Shown: piece by piece, positions 35,227 to 47,089 of the stretch | Numbering within the stretch: position 1 is the first letter of the stretch | Layout of the letters: every line of letters starts with the position of its first letter | Source of the DNA: Ditylenchus dipsaci | Lineage: Eukaryota > Nematoda > Chromadorea > Rhabditida > Anguinidae | Direction of reading: 5' to 3' | Length of the DNA: 64,000 nt | Assembly: GCA_004194705.1 (NCBI GenBank) | Contig: SADC01000251.1 | Coordinates: forward strand, 310,001 to 374,000 | Notes under the pieces: model-generated | What the model was told of the DNA's origin: nothing | The model's database searches: none | What the model saw: the letters and a program-made list of their open reading frames with translations, nothing else | Translations under genes and position numbers: made by a program

Positions 35227-35639
35227 TGAACGAAACTATTTTAATATCAAATTTTAATTTTTTCTGTTTTCTTTACTGTAGTGATAAATTCTCGGCACTG
35301 AAAGTTGAAAGTAATTCACCCTAAAAGAGTACGTGGATGACCACAAAATGTTTTAGAATATGTAATTGGAACATGGTTTTGTAAATTGGGGCCTAACCCA
35401 TGAAGAAACTCTGGTACGCATGCTTTTTCATGCATCTAGAGTCACTTTCGAGTGATTTGTGTCTAAGGTATGTGGGTGTGCGCATCTCAACCCAAGCGAC
35501 CAAGGGGGCGGGGCGCAGGGGGCTTGATGGGTTAGAGATGCGTGCACTCACTTACCTTAGACATAATTGCTTTGCCTTTTGGTTATGTTTATTTTTAGGT
35601 ATTGTTAAGAATGTGGTTGGTATTGTTAAGAAATGGCTT

Positions 35640-35728
35640 AGACCATACCCTCGATATAGTGTAACCTCAATATAGTGTAGATTTAATCTGGTCTTCCGGG
35701 CTTACACTCTATCGGAGTTTGACTGTAA
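35640..35728. mobile_element. Degraded pogo-like MITE
   Basis: ACCCTCGATATAGTGTAACC and CTCTATCGGAGTTTGACTGTA form imperfect mirror ends around a short loop, with the ATATAGTGTAA inner arm repeated. The left terminus has lost CAGT. Confidence 0.45.
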
Positions 35729-36373
35729 TTTAATTTATTTTTCTGCCGACTTCTGACTCAGAAGTTCTGAGTAAAGGGATTTTTTTGTTATTCCAATGGT
35801 CCTTATTGTCCTGCAGTGGCACAAATCTACCCTTGGTGGCTTAGACGTACTTTCAGTATGCGTATGTGGGTGTGCGCATCAGTCTTGACTCTCCCCCTCG
35901 ATGTAGTAGTCTTGACTCTCCCTCAATGGTTTAGGTTACACTAAACTGTTCAGATGCACAAACCAAGTAGTCGTCCATTTGGTGTGATTTATTGTATCTA
36001 TTCATCTTTACATATCTCTTTTCACCTAAGTCATCTGAGCATCAGATACCTGGGGTACTACTGCCAGGCACACATACCTAAGTACCGATACCTAGGCACA
36101 ACAAGCTGAGCTTGACCTGGGTACTCTATTTTTTACGTTTTTGGGTTCCAAAACTTGTTTTCTGCACTAATTCGAGCATACTAAAGATGGTTTGGCAGCA
36201 GTAAAATTGCTTTCTAATGGTATGTTTACAGTTTTCGTAAATCTCGCGAAGCCTAATTTTAGTACTGTCAACCCACCTTTAGAATGCTTGAATCTGTACA
36301 GAAAATAGGGTTTGGAACTTTAAAACATAAAAAAAATCGATCGAAGTGGTCGACCACTTGTTTTGTTGATACA

Positions 36374-36597
36374 TGGGACATCTAGATGGATCAATCGTAC
36401 CTTTTTAACGGTATGGGATAAATCGTCTCTCTTTAATGGGATGGGATCAATCGTCCCATGGGATCAACCGGCCGATAGGATCAATCGTCACGTACCGCTC
36501 TGGAGGGTGGATTGTGTACTTTAGCCAAAATTGTTTCAGGGAGTGAATTGACACGGGGAGTTAATTGACTAGGGAGTGAACTGACATGTACCCAACT
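36374..36597. repeat. Tandem arrays GGGATCAATCGTCCCAT and GGGAGTGAATTGACA
   Basis: The first part has four or five GGGATCAATCG-type units, themselves nearly palindromic. The second is the mirrored partner of the array at 35147-35226. The next 300 bp (36600-36880) are AT-rich without a supported gene; 36890-36955 has three copies of TGCTAAAATCGCAG. Confidence 0.5.
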
Positions 36598-37066
36598 CTA
36601 GTTATGTGTATATTACACGCGGCGCATTGCTTTTGTTTATTCTGTTGCTACCTTTTTATGAAGGATGTATACTTCTAAACAATAATCGTAAGGTCATTTT
36701 AAACTTTCATGGCTTTAACGGTCTAATTACTAGACTAAGTGCTAAGTACGAGATAATTTTCGGCTGGGTCCAACAATTTTTATCCTTTCTTTATAAAAGT
36801 CGTTTTTGAATTATTTGTTGGAAGTTTGCCCGTAGTAATACTAATAACAATTAACGCCTAGAATCAGCAGATATATTCCGATCATGGGGCCGGATCACCG
36901 ATGCTAAAATCGCAGAATGCTAAAATTGCTGGTGCTAAAATCGCAGGGATTTTGTCAGTGAGACGTAAGACTGGTTTGCAAGAATACTAATTTTTTATTT
37001 AAAATTACTCACATATTAAAGGGATGGAGGGGGGGGCGGTAAACGGCGCCCGGACATTTTTCTTTT

Positions 37067-37222
37067 TAATGGACAATGTCGCCCGGAAGAAAGTCTTGTT
37101 AACCAAATTTTTGATTACGCATCGAGCTAATTTTTTCAGGATCAGAGCCTGAAAAAATGAGCTCGATGCGTAATCAAAAATTTGGTTAATAAGACTTTCT
37201 TCCGGGCGACATTGTCCATGAA
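37067..37222. repeat. Near-perfect 156-bp palindrome
   Basis: About 70-bp arms, from TGGACAATGTCGCCCGGAAG to its mirror CTTCCGGGCGACATTGTCCA, with apex GAGCT...CAGG. Directly next to it on the right is AAAGGGGCATGC, the end sequence of the 8791 family. It probably belongs to that group with a different interior. Confidence 0.6.
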
Positions 37223-37535
37223 AGGGGCATGCTCGTCGCCGATGGGAATGTTTTGAAAGGCGGATACCAGCGAAATTCAAACGAGAATTGATTTGACGAA
37301 ATTTTGGAAAAGTCGAGGAAACATTATAACTCTAGTGGGGATTGAACCGACGACCAAATTTCGCAGTCAGCCGCCACTATTACACTAAGCTGCCAATGCT
37401 ATTGAATGAAGAAAATTTTTTTTGATTACTTATTGTCCACAGGGTACTCAAATAAAATTTATTTGAAAATAATTCTCCTTTAAATTGACCTGGTGCTCGC
37501 CTTTCAAAATATTTCCATCGGCAGCGAGCATGCCC

Positions 37536-37773
37536 CTTTAAAGGGGCATGCATACGCTAAAAAGAGGTGATACCCGGGAATTCAAAATTTTTTACCAATT
37601 GTTGAACTTCTGTACGGATTTTTCAACTTGGTCTCTAACAAAACAAGGCCTAGAATTTTAATTTTGGGCCTTGTTGTGAAACCAAGTTGGAAAATCCGTA
37701 CAGAAGTTCAATGATTAGGAAAAAATATTGAATTCCCGGGCACCAACTCTTATTAGCTTGGGTATGCCCCTTT
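37536..37773. mobile_element. Palindromic element (AAAGGGGCATGC family)
   Basis: Starts TTTAAAGGGGCATGCATACG and ends GTATGCCCCTTTAAA. Arms contain CCCGGGAATTCAA and the CTGTACGGATTTTTCAACTTGG block with the mirrored TTTCTAACAAAAC apex. About 238 bp, non-coding. Confidence 0.7.
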
Positions 37774-38724
37774 AAAAAGGGACAATGTCCGGCCACCGGG
37801 GTAAATCTCACATATGCACACCGCAACCTCACACACCGCCTAGGCTCACAGGTTCTGACCCCCTGGGCGCACACCCTTTTTTATCTTCTTTTATTTACAA
37901 ATTTGGTGTCAAAATGTTCCTCAAACTCTTGGCTATCCAACAAGATCATCAGCGCAGGTTTCACACCTGCTGCAGCTTATTTACACGCTGAAATAGGCTC
38001 AAATTCTGGGATTATCCTTTGACTGGTTAGATTAATATTTTCTGAATCGTTTTCTACAAGTCACACGTTATTGGTAAGAATGGCCAATATAACCGACCTT
38101 TCAGACTCAGTCTCTTGGCTGGTTCCAGGACGTGTGTTCACCAAGTAATCGAGTTTTCTTTGCCAAGACAATGGCAGGTTGGCTAGATCGCCTGGTGCTG
38201 AACGTGTTTCTGCTGACGGCGAGGAGCCTCCTTCTGCTGCATCCGAAGAGTTTTTCGTGCCTTAAATGGAAGATATAACACAAATTCAGGATGTTCCAAG
38301 AATTTCGAAGACTTTTTCGACCATAATTTTTTTAGGCGCAACCAACTCGCCAACGAAAAGCTGGGAAGGAGTAAGTTGTGCCATTTCAGCTTGTGTCCCT
38401 TCAGTTTGTGCCCTTTAAAAGGGGTACAAACTGAAACCGCACAACTTACTCCTACACGAAAAACTCGCCAATGGCAAAACTCGCCAATGAAATACTTGTA
38501 AACAAAAAATTCGATTAAACGGCTCTCCATAGCGATCATGAGGGCGTCCATTAAGTCGAATTTTTTGTTGCATTTTTGCCGTTGGCGAGTAATTTGCGTT
38601 GGCGAGTCGGGTGCGTCCCAATTTTTTTCAGTTATTTCTTTTTTTGCTTTTTAGCTCTTGCATTCTTCATTCGATAGATACATCAAACTTTTAAAAATTT
38701 ATTTTGAAAATTCACGCTTGGCTC

Positions 38725-38963
38725 TTAAAGGGGCATGCCCACGCTAATAAGAGGTGGTGCCCGGGAATTTGAATTTTTTTCCTAATCATTGAACTTCTGT
38801 ACGGATTTTTCAACTTGGTTTCTAACAAAACAGGGCCTAGAATTTAATTTTAGGCATGGTTTTGTTAGAAACGAAGTTGAAAAATCCGAACAGAAGTTCA
38901 ATGATAAGGAAAAAATTTGAATTCCCGGGCACCACCTCTTATTAGCGTGGGTATGCCCCTTTA
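38725..38963. mobile_element. Palindromic element (AAAGGGGCATGC family), second copy
   Basis: Almost identical layout to 37536-37773, including CACGCTAATAAGAGGTGGTG at the left and its mirror at the right. Between the two copies (38180-38640) lies another inverted segment around AAAAGGGGTACAAACTGAAA with TTGGCGAGT repeats. Confidence 0.7.
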
Positions 38964-41071
38964 ACACATTTCAGGTAATTTTAGAAAATGACAGGCATTT
39001 TGAAAATTTTATTTTTTCATGCTGACAGTGTTTTGAGTTTTTTTCAGAAGACCATATCTCAACAATCAAATATATAATTTTTCCTGTAACATGTGTTTTC
39101 TAGCTATTTAGCTGCGCTACACTATGGAACTTACAGCTTGTGAAATTAATAAAAAAAATCGACCATTAAATACTTTAACAGAAACTGAAAATTCCCGGAT
39201 TTCAAATAGCATATTTTTTGTTCGTTTGACAATTAATTTTAATTTCTTGTATCAGTTTAAAAATGTTAATACACCATTCGATAGAGAAATTCCAGGGTTA
39301 CAGATGACATATTGTTTAAAAAAAAAGTGAAATAAAAAATGGTCTTATGGTGCCCTTGAAGTGTAGTGATTTTTTTGGGGCATCCAGTAGAAAACCGGGT
39401 CCCATTTTTTTACCCGTTGCCTCAGCTCAACATATGATTTCGAACAAAAAAAATCTATAAAACGAATGCCTCCAAAAAGTCCCCGTTAATTTTAGAAAAC
39501 AGACAGAACGGAAAAGGCGAAATCTTGACTATCGGTTTTGAAAATACTACACAGAAGTTTTAAAATGGGTAAAACGGAATTTTGCAGCAAATATTTGTTT
39601 TACTCTATTTTCTAAAATTTTTTTATTTTTATTCAAGGGTAATAACACCAAGTAGCCAAAAAATAAAAAAAATAATTTGGTTCATACTTTCACTTTTTTG
39701 TTCTCTTTTTTTTTCAGAGATGGTGCAATAAATAACACGTCACTAGAAACTAGAATCTTAGGGCTACATCATGGTGTTATTAATATTGAAAAATTTAAAA
39801 AAATTTAAAGGGGCATACCAGCGCGTTACACTGCAATTAAGGCGGAGATTGCTGGGGACCAGCAATTTGTTTCTCTCTTGACTATTTTCTATAAGCTTCG
39901 TACCTAATCCTATGAAATTTTGCTGCGCATTTGTTAAAAGTAGGAAGAGGTCATAAAGCGTGTAGCTCTGGATCTCAGTTTTCTCACAAGCTATCAATTG
40001 ACTTAATGAAATTTTCAAAAATCGGAGAAAAAATTTATTGTATAGACCAAATTTTTACCATATGTTCCATACAAAGACCTTTTCTTTAATTTTTCGAAAT
40101 CTCAGAAAGTCAATAGCTCGTAAGAAAGCTGAGATGCAAGGCTACACGCTGGTATAAAAACATTTTAAAATTAAATGAAAAAGTTGAAGAAATGTTTAAA
40201 AGAAATAATTTGAGAAGGTAAAAAAATAATTTGAGTGGGGAAAATACATTCAGCCTTTTGAAATTCCAAAAAACTGACCAGTTAGCCTATCAGAAGCCTT
40301 GTTCTGATCTCTCGCCTGCTGATCATTGTTCATTTGAAGCAGCAGCAGGAATTAAGGAAGAGAATATTGGCGAATATATACACACAGCGCACTTCAAAGC
40401 CCAACTTGGATTGGTTTGCTCCTTTTCAAGCTCAAATATTATCTGGAAAACAAAAAATCGATTAATATTTTGAGGGCACACAGGTGAGAAAATAGCAGAG
40501 CATAACAACAGCCCTATCCCCCTGCATTCCTGCTGTTAGCAGCGGCCAAAAACAATTGCCTCAATTTGTCGAAGGCTTGCTTTAAACACAAAACGCCAAC
40601 ATCAACAACAATTTCAATATTCTTTTAAATTTGTCTATTGCTAGCAGAGGCAAACGCAAGAAAAGACTTTGGTGGATTTTTCTTGCAAAACATTAGTCGT
40701 GGGCACAGGTTTTTTAAAAATCGAAATTTAAGGTGGGACCAAGGCAATTTCACGAATTTTTTTCTGAAATCCCAAATCTGCTGATGGCAAACATAATATC
40801 AGATTTGCAATGTAGTTTTCAAAAAAGTGAGTTTCAGGGGGGCAACGAACTTTGTGAACAACCTAATATAAGGTCATCAATAACGACTACATTTATATGT
40901 CCTAAAAAACGAGAAATATGCGTGTAGTCTAAATACGCCCTGAAAAGGTAAAATAAGCTTCAATATGCAAATATGCTCTAAAATAGAAAATATGCCAAAA
41001 TATGCTGCATAAAACACAGGGATGCACGAGTTAAGATTGTAACGATTCCCATAAATTTTTGCATGCCACTT
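38964..41071. other. 2.1 kb without supported gene
   Basis: AT-rich, with short open frames that lack splice signals or codon character. A paired segment TGAGATCCAGAGC/AGCTGAGATGCAAGGCTACACG near 39960-40150 and a pentanucleotide-like GCAGCAGCAG near 40340 are the only patterns noted. Confidence 0.45.
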
Positions 41072-41300
41072 TAAAGGGACATTGCCGTCTCCAAAATTTC
41101 CTAATCATTGTACCTTTGTGCGGATTTTTCAACTGGGTTTCTAACAAAACTAACCTAAAATTAAATTCTAGGCCTTGTTTTTGTTGGAAACCAGGCTGGA
41201 AAATAGGTACAGAAAAAAAGAAGCTCAATGATTAGGCGAAATTTGTTGAATTGGCGGTGGACAATCCACAACGCGCGGCCATGGTCCTCTAACTAAATTC
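41072..41300. mobile_element. Palindromic element related to 17461-17705
   Basis: TTAAAGGGACATTGCCGTCT at the left; GAATTGGCGGTGGACAATCC at the right; apex TTTCTAACAAAAC/GTTTTTGTTGGAAA. More diverged than the 37.5 and 38.7 kb copies. Confidence 0.55.
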
Positions 41301-42429
41301 GAATTCGAAAAAACTTAATTTGCATTAACCGAAATTATAAAACAAGCTGAAAAGTACTATTCACTCAATCATAACGCAACAAAAAATGAAGAAAAAGTAT
41401 ATAAAAATGATAAGTCCTATCATTTGTTTATTTATGTTGCCATTTGTGCTACTCATTGCTTGGCCATGAATCACTACAAAAACACTTTTTGTCTTTATAA
41501 ATGACAGAAATGTAAATTTGAACATTTATAAAGGCTATTGACATAGTTTTTCCTGTTTGAATGCATGATATACAAACCAGTGCATTACAAACAGCTTTTC
41601 GTGACCCAAAATAAGAAGCCTAAGCCAGATGTGGAGCCAAGGATTTGGACATACACAAATTTAGCCAACATCCCAACCAGTGATGTATGAGAGTCCGGAG
41701 CTAGAGTCGGAACAAATTTTTTTAAACTGAGATTTCAAAGCTTGAGCAGGAGCGAAAAATCGCAAAAAAAATTACTGCATCCAACCTACCCCCACTAACC
41801 TTAGTACAGGGCAGTGTTGTAAATCTCGGCACCGGCTAAACTTCAGGTACCTGTTTCTAGCAGTTTTTAATATCACTCAGCCTGGTGCCGCGGATCATTA
41901 TGTAGCTCAGACATCGGCACCGGGCTAGAAACAAAAAAAATCATTTACCCCTTTTAACATAGCGGCACCGGCCTGATGCCGAAACAATTTACTAGGGAAT
42001 TTTACGTTAAAATTGTTTCGTGTTTAATTTTTAAGATTATGACAGGACTGCGCGCACACCCACATACCTTAGACACAAATCACCCGAAAGTGACTCTGGA
42101 TGCATGAAAAACATGCATACCAGAGTTTCTTTATGCGGTAGGTCCCAGTTAACATAACAACGATCAAATTTCATCTTTTGCGGAGTCAAAGTAACATTTG
42201 AGGTTGGTTTACCTTGGTTCCATAAAGCAGAAAGCCAAAATTTTTAGCAGAAAGCCAAAATAAGTCACAGGTTCGACTCCATCTCGGGTCTCACAGACTT
42301 TTTTATTTCGAAAAAGTGAAGATTTATTTCTGAACAAAGAACGAAATTTGTAAAATGGAGGCCGCGAAGAGGTACAAATATTTTTGGTAAATTTTGAAGA
42401 AAAATCTTGACTTTGAATTGTAAAAGGGT

Positions 42430-42990
42430 GGTATTTAATTTTGGCCAAAATGGCCATAGAATACTGAATTTTGGCCATAGATCTATGTTGGCCATAGAAT
42501 ATTGAAAAATGGCCATAGATTTTTGAAAAATGGCCATAGATTTCTGAAAATTGGCCATAGATTTCTGAATTTTAGCCATACTCGCTCGAAATCACGTTTC
42601 AACCACTTTTTAAGATGCTCTTTGACCTGAAACATCCTGAAAAGATGTTTTAAGCGTGTCGATGACACTTTTCCGAAAAAAAAAATTTCTGTAATTTTTC
42701 CGACCATTGGTCGCTCAGGGCAAAAAGACAAATTTCGGTCAAAAAAAATTCTCGGAAAATTGTCATCGACACCCTTAAAACATCTTTTCAGGATGTTTCA
42801 GGTCAAAGAGCATCTTAAAAAGTGGTTGAAACATGATTTCGAGCGAGTATGGCTAAAATTCAGAGATCTATGGCCAATTTTCAGTATTCTGTGGCCAATT
42901 TTCAGTTATCTATGGCCAAAAAAATCTATGGCCAAAATTAAATATTCTATGGCCAAAATTCAGTATTCTATGGCCAATTTTAAATAAAAC
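42430..42990. repeat. Foldback element with CTATGGCCAAAATTC units
   Basis: The left arm (42440-42660) has seven TGGCCATAGA units with AATATTGAAAAA-type spacers, then a block containing AAGATGCTCTTTGACCTGAA. The right arm (42770-42990) mirrors the block and carries six CTATGGCCA units. The loop is about 100 bp. The unit core TGGCCA is palindromic, and unit length is near 20 bp. This is the clearest example of the tandem-hook arm architecture. Confidence 0.7.
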
Positions 42991-43089
42991 CCATGGTAAA
43001 AACACTCTTCCTGCAAACAAAAAAAATAATCAAAAGCTTGTCAAAATGTTAAAAATAAAAAAGATTTGATTTTAATATGTATTGGTCCT

Positions 43090-44215
43090 TAAAGGGGGGG
43101 GGGCACGGTCCCTCAAAATGTGAATTGTGCAGGGCTCTCATCTCAAAATTTCAACAATAAGTACATTTTTGAAAAAAAAAAGATTTTGAACCAAAAAATA
43201 ACTACATTTTACAAAACACGTTAAAATCGGCTCAAAAATTTTATTCTACAACAAAAGATAACATTTTCAAGCAAACAAAATCAAACAAAAGTTTCCAACT
43301 TCACGATTTTTGGCAATACGGCATAGACATTGATTGATCCCACGTACCCAACACTATATGGCGTAGTGCGTTTTTTCAAGGTCTAAGTATTTTTAAGGCC
43401 GTTCAAACGATAAAAACGGCCAAAAAAAGTGTGGGACGGACATTTTTTGAAAAAAAAAAAAAATTTCGACTGCCTCGGTAATCCTGTGGTTTTCGGTCTA
43501 TTTTCGCCTTGGTCCCTCTGTAGTTCAGTCAAAGTAAACTCCTGATTCAGCGTCACCTTGTGAACGGTCCCTGGCGATGACGTTAAATCGAGAGTTGACA
43601 TCATACCAAAAAAATTTTGCGCGCTTGAAGAAATTAACGAAGAACTGCGAAAATTTTGAACGGAGGTGTGCAAATAATAATGCGAATATTTTAATCTCTC
43701 AGGGTCAATTCCCAGTGGATGCATAACCTATTTTTTACTATACATTTTAGTAAGTTCGCTAACTTCTAGGGCCAAAAACTATCGAGCAATCGATCGCAAT
43801 CATTTCCAACACTAATATACTGTCACTTACTGCCCTAATTTTGCAATTCCAAGCAAATGACCATCAAAATGGAAGAAAATCAGCCAAAATGATGCTTACT
43901 TAGCTTTATATCGCCTGAACCTTTGCCCATTTTGCTTTTTTTTCTCGACGCGTTTAGTAACTTTCTGGAGTCACAATTTTATGAGGAATTAGCTAAGAAT
44001 ATTTTTACATCAAAATCTCTGCAGAAAAAGTTAGGTGGCTAATGAAAGTTTGACCAGGGAAGACATGAGTACTTTTGACGGGTAGGATCAGTATTATTAT
44101 TCTTAGTATTATTTCGGAACTGAAATTTTTTGCATCCAGGGGGATTTGAGCCTGAAAGTTCGAAATACTCGCATTATGATTTGCACATGATTCGCACCCC
44201 CCCCCCTTTAATTGA
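43090..44215. mobile_element. 1.1-kb element with AAAGGGGGGGGGGCAC ends (candidate)
   Basis: TTAAAGGGGGGGGGGCACGG on the left is mirrored by GCACCCCCCCCCTTTAATT on the right. An inner pair around TTTGCACATGATTCG/GTGTGCAAATAATAATGCGA supports an inverted structure. Homopolymer lengths are uncertain. No gene is supported inside; a pogo-type GACGTTAAATCGAGAGTTGA remnant lies at 43572. Confidence 0.4.
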
Positions 44216-44629
44216 ATTACATATTAATGGTCTAGAGAAAAAAGTTTGATTTATGACAAACGTAAAAAAGAAAAAAATCTAAAAGGTCAAATTCAAGAAC
44301 TAAATTTCCGGCCGTAATCTCGCCTGTAAAAAATATTGCAGACACTGGTCTGCATAGCTCTGTTACTTCTACTACCAATAAAATAGCTAAGCTTTTTTGG
44401 TCGTCAAAGTAAACAAATTCTTGGGAACCATCTATTCCCCGGTTTAGCAGTAGTGGTGGTGGTGTTGTAAAGAAGGGGCATCAATAAACACTTGTCCAGT
44501 GTTGAAATATATCTAAAACAATTTTTGGGCAGAGTTGGTCAAAACTCTTATTTTAGGTTATGGAATACTTATTCGGATAGAACAAAACAAAATCATATTT
44601 CAACCAATTTTTGAGATTTTCCTGGGCCT

Positions 44630-45245
44630 TAAAGGGGGGGGGACTTTATATACGCATCGCCTTAGGTCACAGGTTCGACTACCACTGGCTGGAGACCTTA
44701 TTTTTTTCTGCTTTTATTTACAAGTTTAGTGTAAAAATGTAGCCAAGGTACTGGGCTTTCATTTGAGCTATCATACAGATGAAAAGTTGGTATAAAGTTA
44801 GGGCTAAAATATAAAAAATCCAATTTGATGAAACCTCATTAGGACTATACCATTACTTTTCGGTAGTATCCTGAAACTGACGTTTTTCCCAATTTTAATT
44901 TACATTCTCATTTGCAACCTTATACTCAAAATGTAGACCTGCTTCTTGCCGTCATTTTCAGCATACAGTTGTATGAAATCATGTAAATTGAAATCGCGAA
45001 AAATCTCAGTTCCTAGTGCGCATCATTTTGGCTGGTTTCCTCTAATTTTGGTGGTCCTTTGCTTGGAATCGCAAAATTGAGGCAGTTGATGACAGCAAAG
45101 TAGTGCTGGAAATGGTTGCAATCGGTTGCTCGATGATTTTTGGACCTAAAAGTCAAAAAACTTACTAAAAAGTAAATTAAAACACCCTTAGAGGGACTAG
45201 AACTTTCGACAAAAGGCGATGCGTATATAAAGTTTCCCCTTCAAA
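44630..45245. mobile_element. 615-bp TIR element (TATATACGCATCGCC ends)
   Basis: AAAGGGGGGGGACTTTATAT with ACGCATCGCCTT on the left; AAGGCGATGCGTATATAAAG with TTTCCCCTTC on the right. A tRNA-like B box (AGGTTCGACTACC) sits just inside the left end. The interior segment near 45000-45130 is related, inverted, to 43790-43920 and to 59880-59960. Confidence 0.5.
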
Positions 45246-45672
45246 CATGTTAAAAAATGTTTTGAGAGTCCGGCCGACTTTTTTTTTTTAATTCGAAATT
45301 TGAGCTTTTGCTTTGAAAGGCCATCAGTCGAAAAATTTTGGCCGACAGCCGGAACCAGAGCGAAAAAATCCAAACCATACAGCACTGCTTGAGAGTGAGG
45401 GTGTATAAAAAGAGACCAAGAAAAAAGCTCATTCTTCAAAAAATTTTTATTCAGGTCTTTAAAGAAAAAATAACATCAATTCAATTTACGATTTATTAAC
45501 AAAATTCGGGTTTATTATTTGGGGTTATTAACAAAATCTCAGATCCAGCGCTACAAGCTAGTGAAAAAATTCAAATTGTAACAAGAAATAAAATTAGAAA
45601 AGATACAATGGAGGATTGAAGAATTTTTACAAATATTTCAACTACAGCTTTAAAAAATATTTTTGGGAAAAT

Positions 45673-45918
45673 TACCGTATTCACTCTTTAATCGCCCATG
45701 GGCGTTTATTTTTCAACCCTTAAAAAATCGGAAAAAAAATTTCGATTTTGAGATTTTTGGGTGCTCAATCAAAATTTAAAAAGTAGAATCAGGTAAACTC
45801 GTGGTAACTAAGAAAACGCAAAAAACAGATTTGCAAAATAATTTTTTTAAACGGAGATATAGGTCCTTAAAGGTGGGCGTTTATTAGAGGGTGGGCGATA
45901 AATAGAGTGAATACGGTA
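45673..45918. mobile_element. MITE of TACCGTAT family (ATCGCCCATGGGCG inner arm)
   Basis: 246 bp, TACCGTATTCACTCTTTAAT to AATAGAGTGAATACGGTA. Inner arms are AATCGCCCATGGGCG and GGGCGATAAAT. The middle matches 19971 and 26860 in reverse orientation (GGGTGCTCAATCAAAATTTA, AACTAAGAAAACGCAAAAAA). This is a third member with a different inner arm and the same core. Confidence 0.75.
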
Positions 45919-46692
45919 GTGCAGGTTTGATTCCCAGTGGTAGTCGCAATTTTTTTTTAATTTTGAAATTTCTCATTTTCATTATTCAAACTCAACAATT
46001 TTTCCACAAAACATAAATTATACATACCCACCAATAATAAAAAACAATTTATAACTTCACAAAAGCTGGAAATCCCACAAAATCAAGTAGCAACCCCAAC
46101 AAAACCATCAAATTAGAAAAGAAGAAAAAGTTGAGGGTGGATTGTTGAAAAGGATAAATGTGAGCCATCCATCCGTCCCGACCGCAACAAACACTGGTCC
46201 CTCTCCCTCCACCCCTAGGCAATCCAGCCTGGGAAAATAGGCGAAAAGGAAGGAAAACAAAAAAAAACAAAGCACTAGCAGCAGCAATAGATATGTTTGA
46301 TGATGAAGAAATAAAAAAGAAATTGCTGGCTGGCTCATTAGCACAAAGTGTATCTACCTCCCCCCCTCCCTCCACCTTGCCCCCTCAACAATAGAGAACA
46401 TAACAAAAAGGCCATTTGACTTGAGCTCAACAACAATGAATACCTTCAGTCAGCCACGAAAACGGCTGTCTGCTTTTGCCAGTTGTTGCTAGTGTGTATG
46501 GGAAGTGGGTACAGGGTGGCCTAAAACATAAATTTTTTATTTCTGGAAATAAAAAAAGTAGGGTCAAGCAGACCTGTGCACGGGCCGGCCCGTCCCGGGC
46601 CGGCCCGTGCAACTTTTAAAATTGATTCCGGGCCGACCCCGAAATCCTTAATCTTAAAGGAGGGAGAAAAGCCATTTAAGTTTGAAAAGGTG

Positions 46693-46775
46693 GTTTCGGT
46701 GGCGCAGTGTGTAAGCGTTTTTGTTTTATTACGGTCATTGAAGGGTGCGCAGGTTCGTCCCGCATGCGTGCACTT
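46693..46775 (+). repeat. tRNA-derived SINE-like sequence
   Basis: A box GGTGGCGCAGTGTGTAAGCG and B box GCAGGTTCGTCCCGC at tRNA spacing. The copy at 51905-51992 (minus strand) shares both boxes and the GTTTTTGTTTT-type spacer, so this is a dispersed family. No acceptor stem forms. Confidence 0.55.
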
Positions 46776-46825
46776 TACTTTTTTGGCTTGCTCGACCGGT
46801 TATAGGGGTCGTAAAAGCCCAAGTG

Positions 46826-47010
46826 CACACCCCCTTCCCCTCCAAAGAGTATTTTTCTCTAAGCGTCCTATTTTGGGTTCCCTTGATTTTTTTTAAGTTT
46901 TCTTTTTTGCAATGTGTGGCGCGCTAACTTAGGCTTAAGTTTAAGCTTAGGCTCAGATAAAAAAAACGTCTGCTTAGAGAAAAATACTCTTTGAAGGAGG
47001 GGGGTGGGGT
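46826..47010. repeat. Inverted pair CTCCAAAGAGTATTTTTCTC
   Basis: Mirrored blocks at 46838-46868 and 46965-47000 around a loop with AGCTTAGGCT palindromes. The left block with GGGTTCCCTTGATTTTTTT recurs at 53110-53165. It ends 80 bp before the Helitron. The stretch 45919-46692 is AT-rich or simple sequence without a gene. Confidence 0.45.
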
Positions 47011-47089
47011 TGGGCGGTTGCACTTGGTTTGCGGTCTTCTAGGAGTAATTTGGGTCGCTGATTACGAATCTGGCATCAAAAAAATCTAA

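Noticed and set aside
46049..46375. Coding frame of about 108 codons at 46.1-46.4 kb (minus)
   Set aside because: Phe/Ser runs and a Gly-rich end reflect simple AG- and CT-rich sequence; no splice signals or homology recognised.
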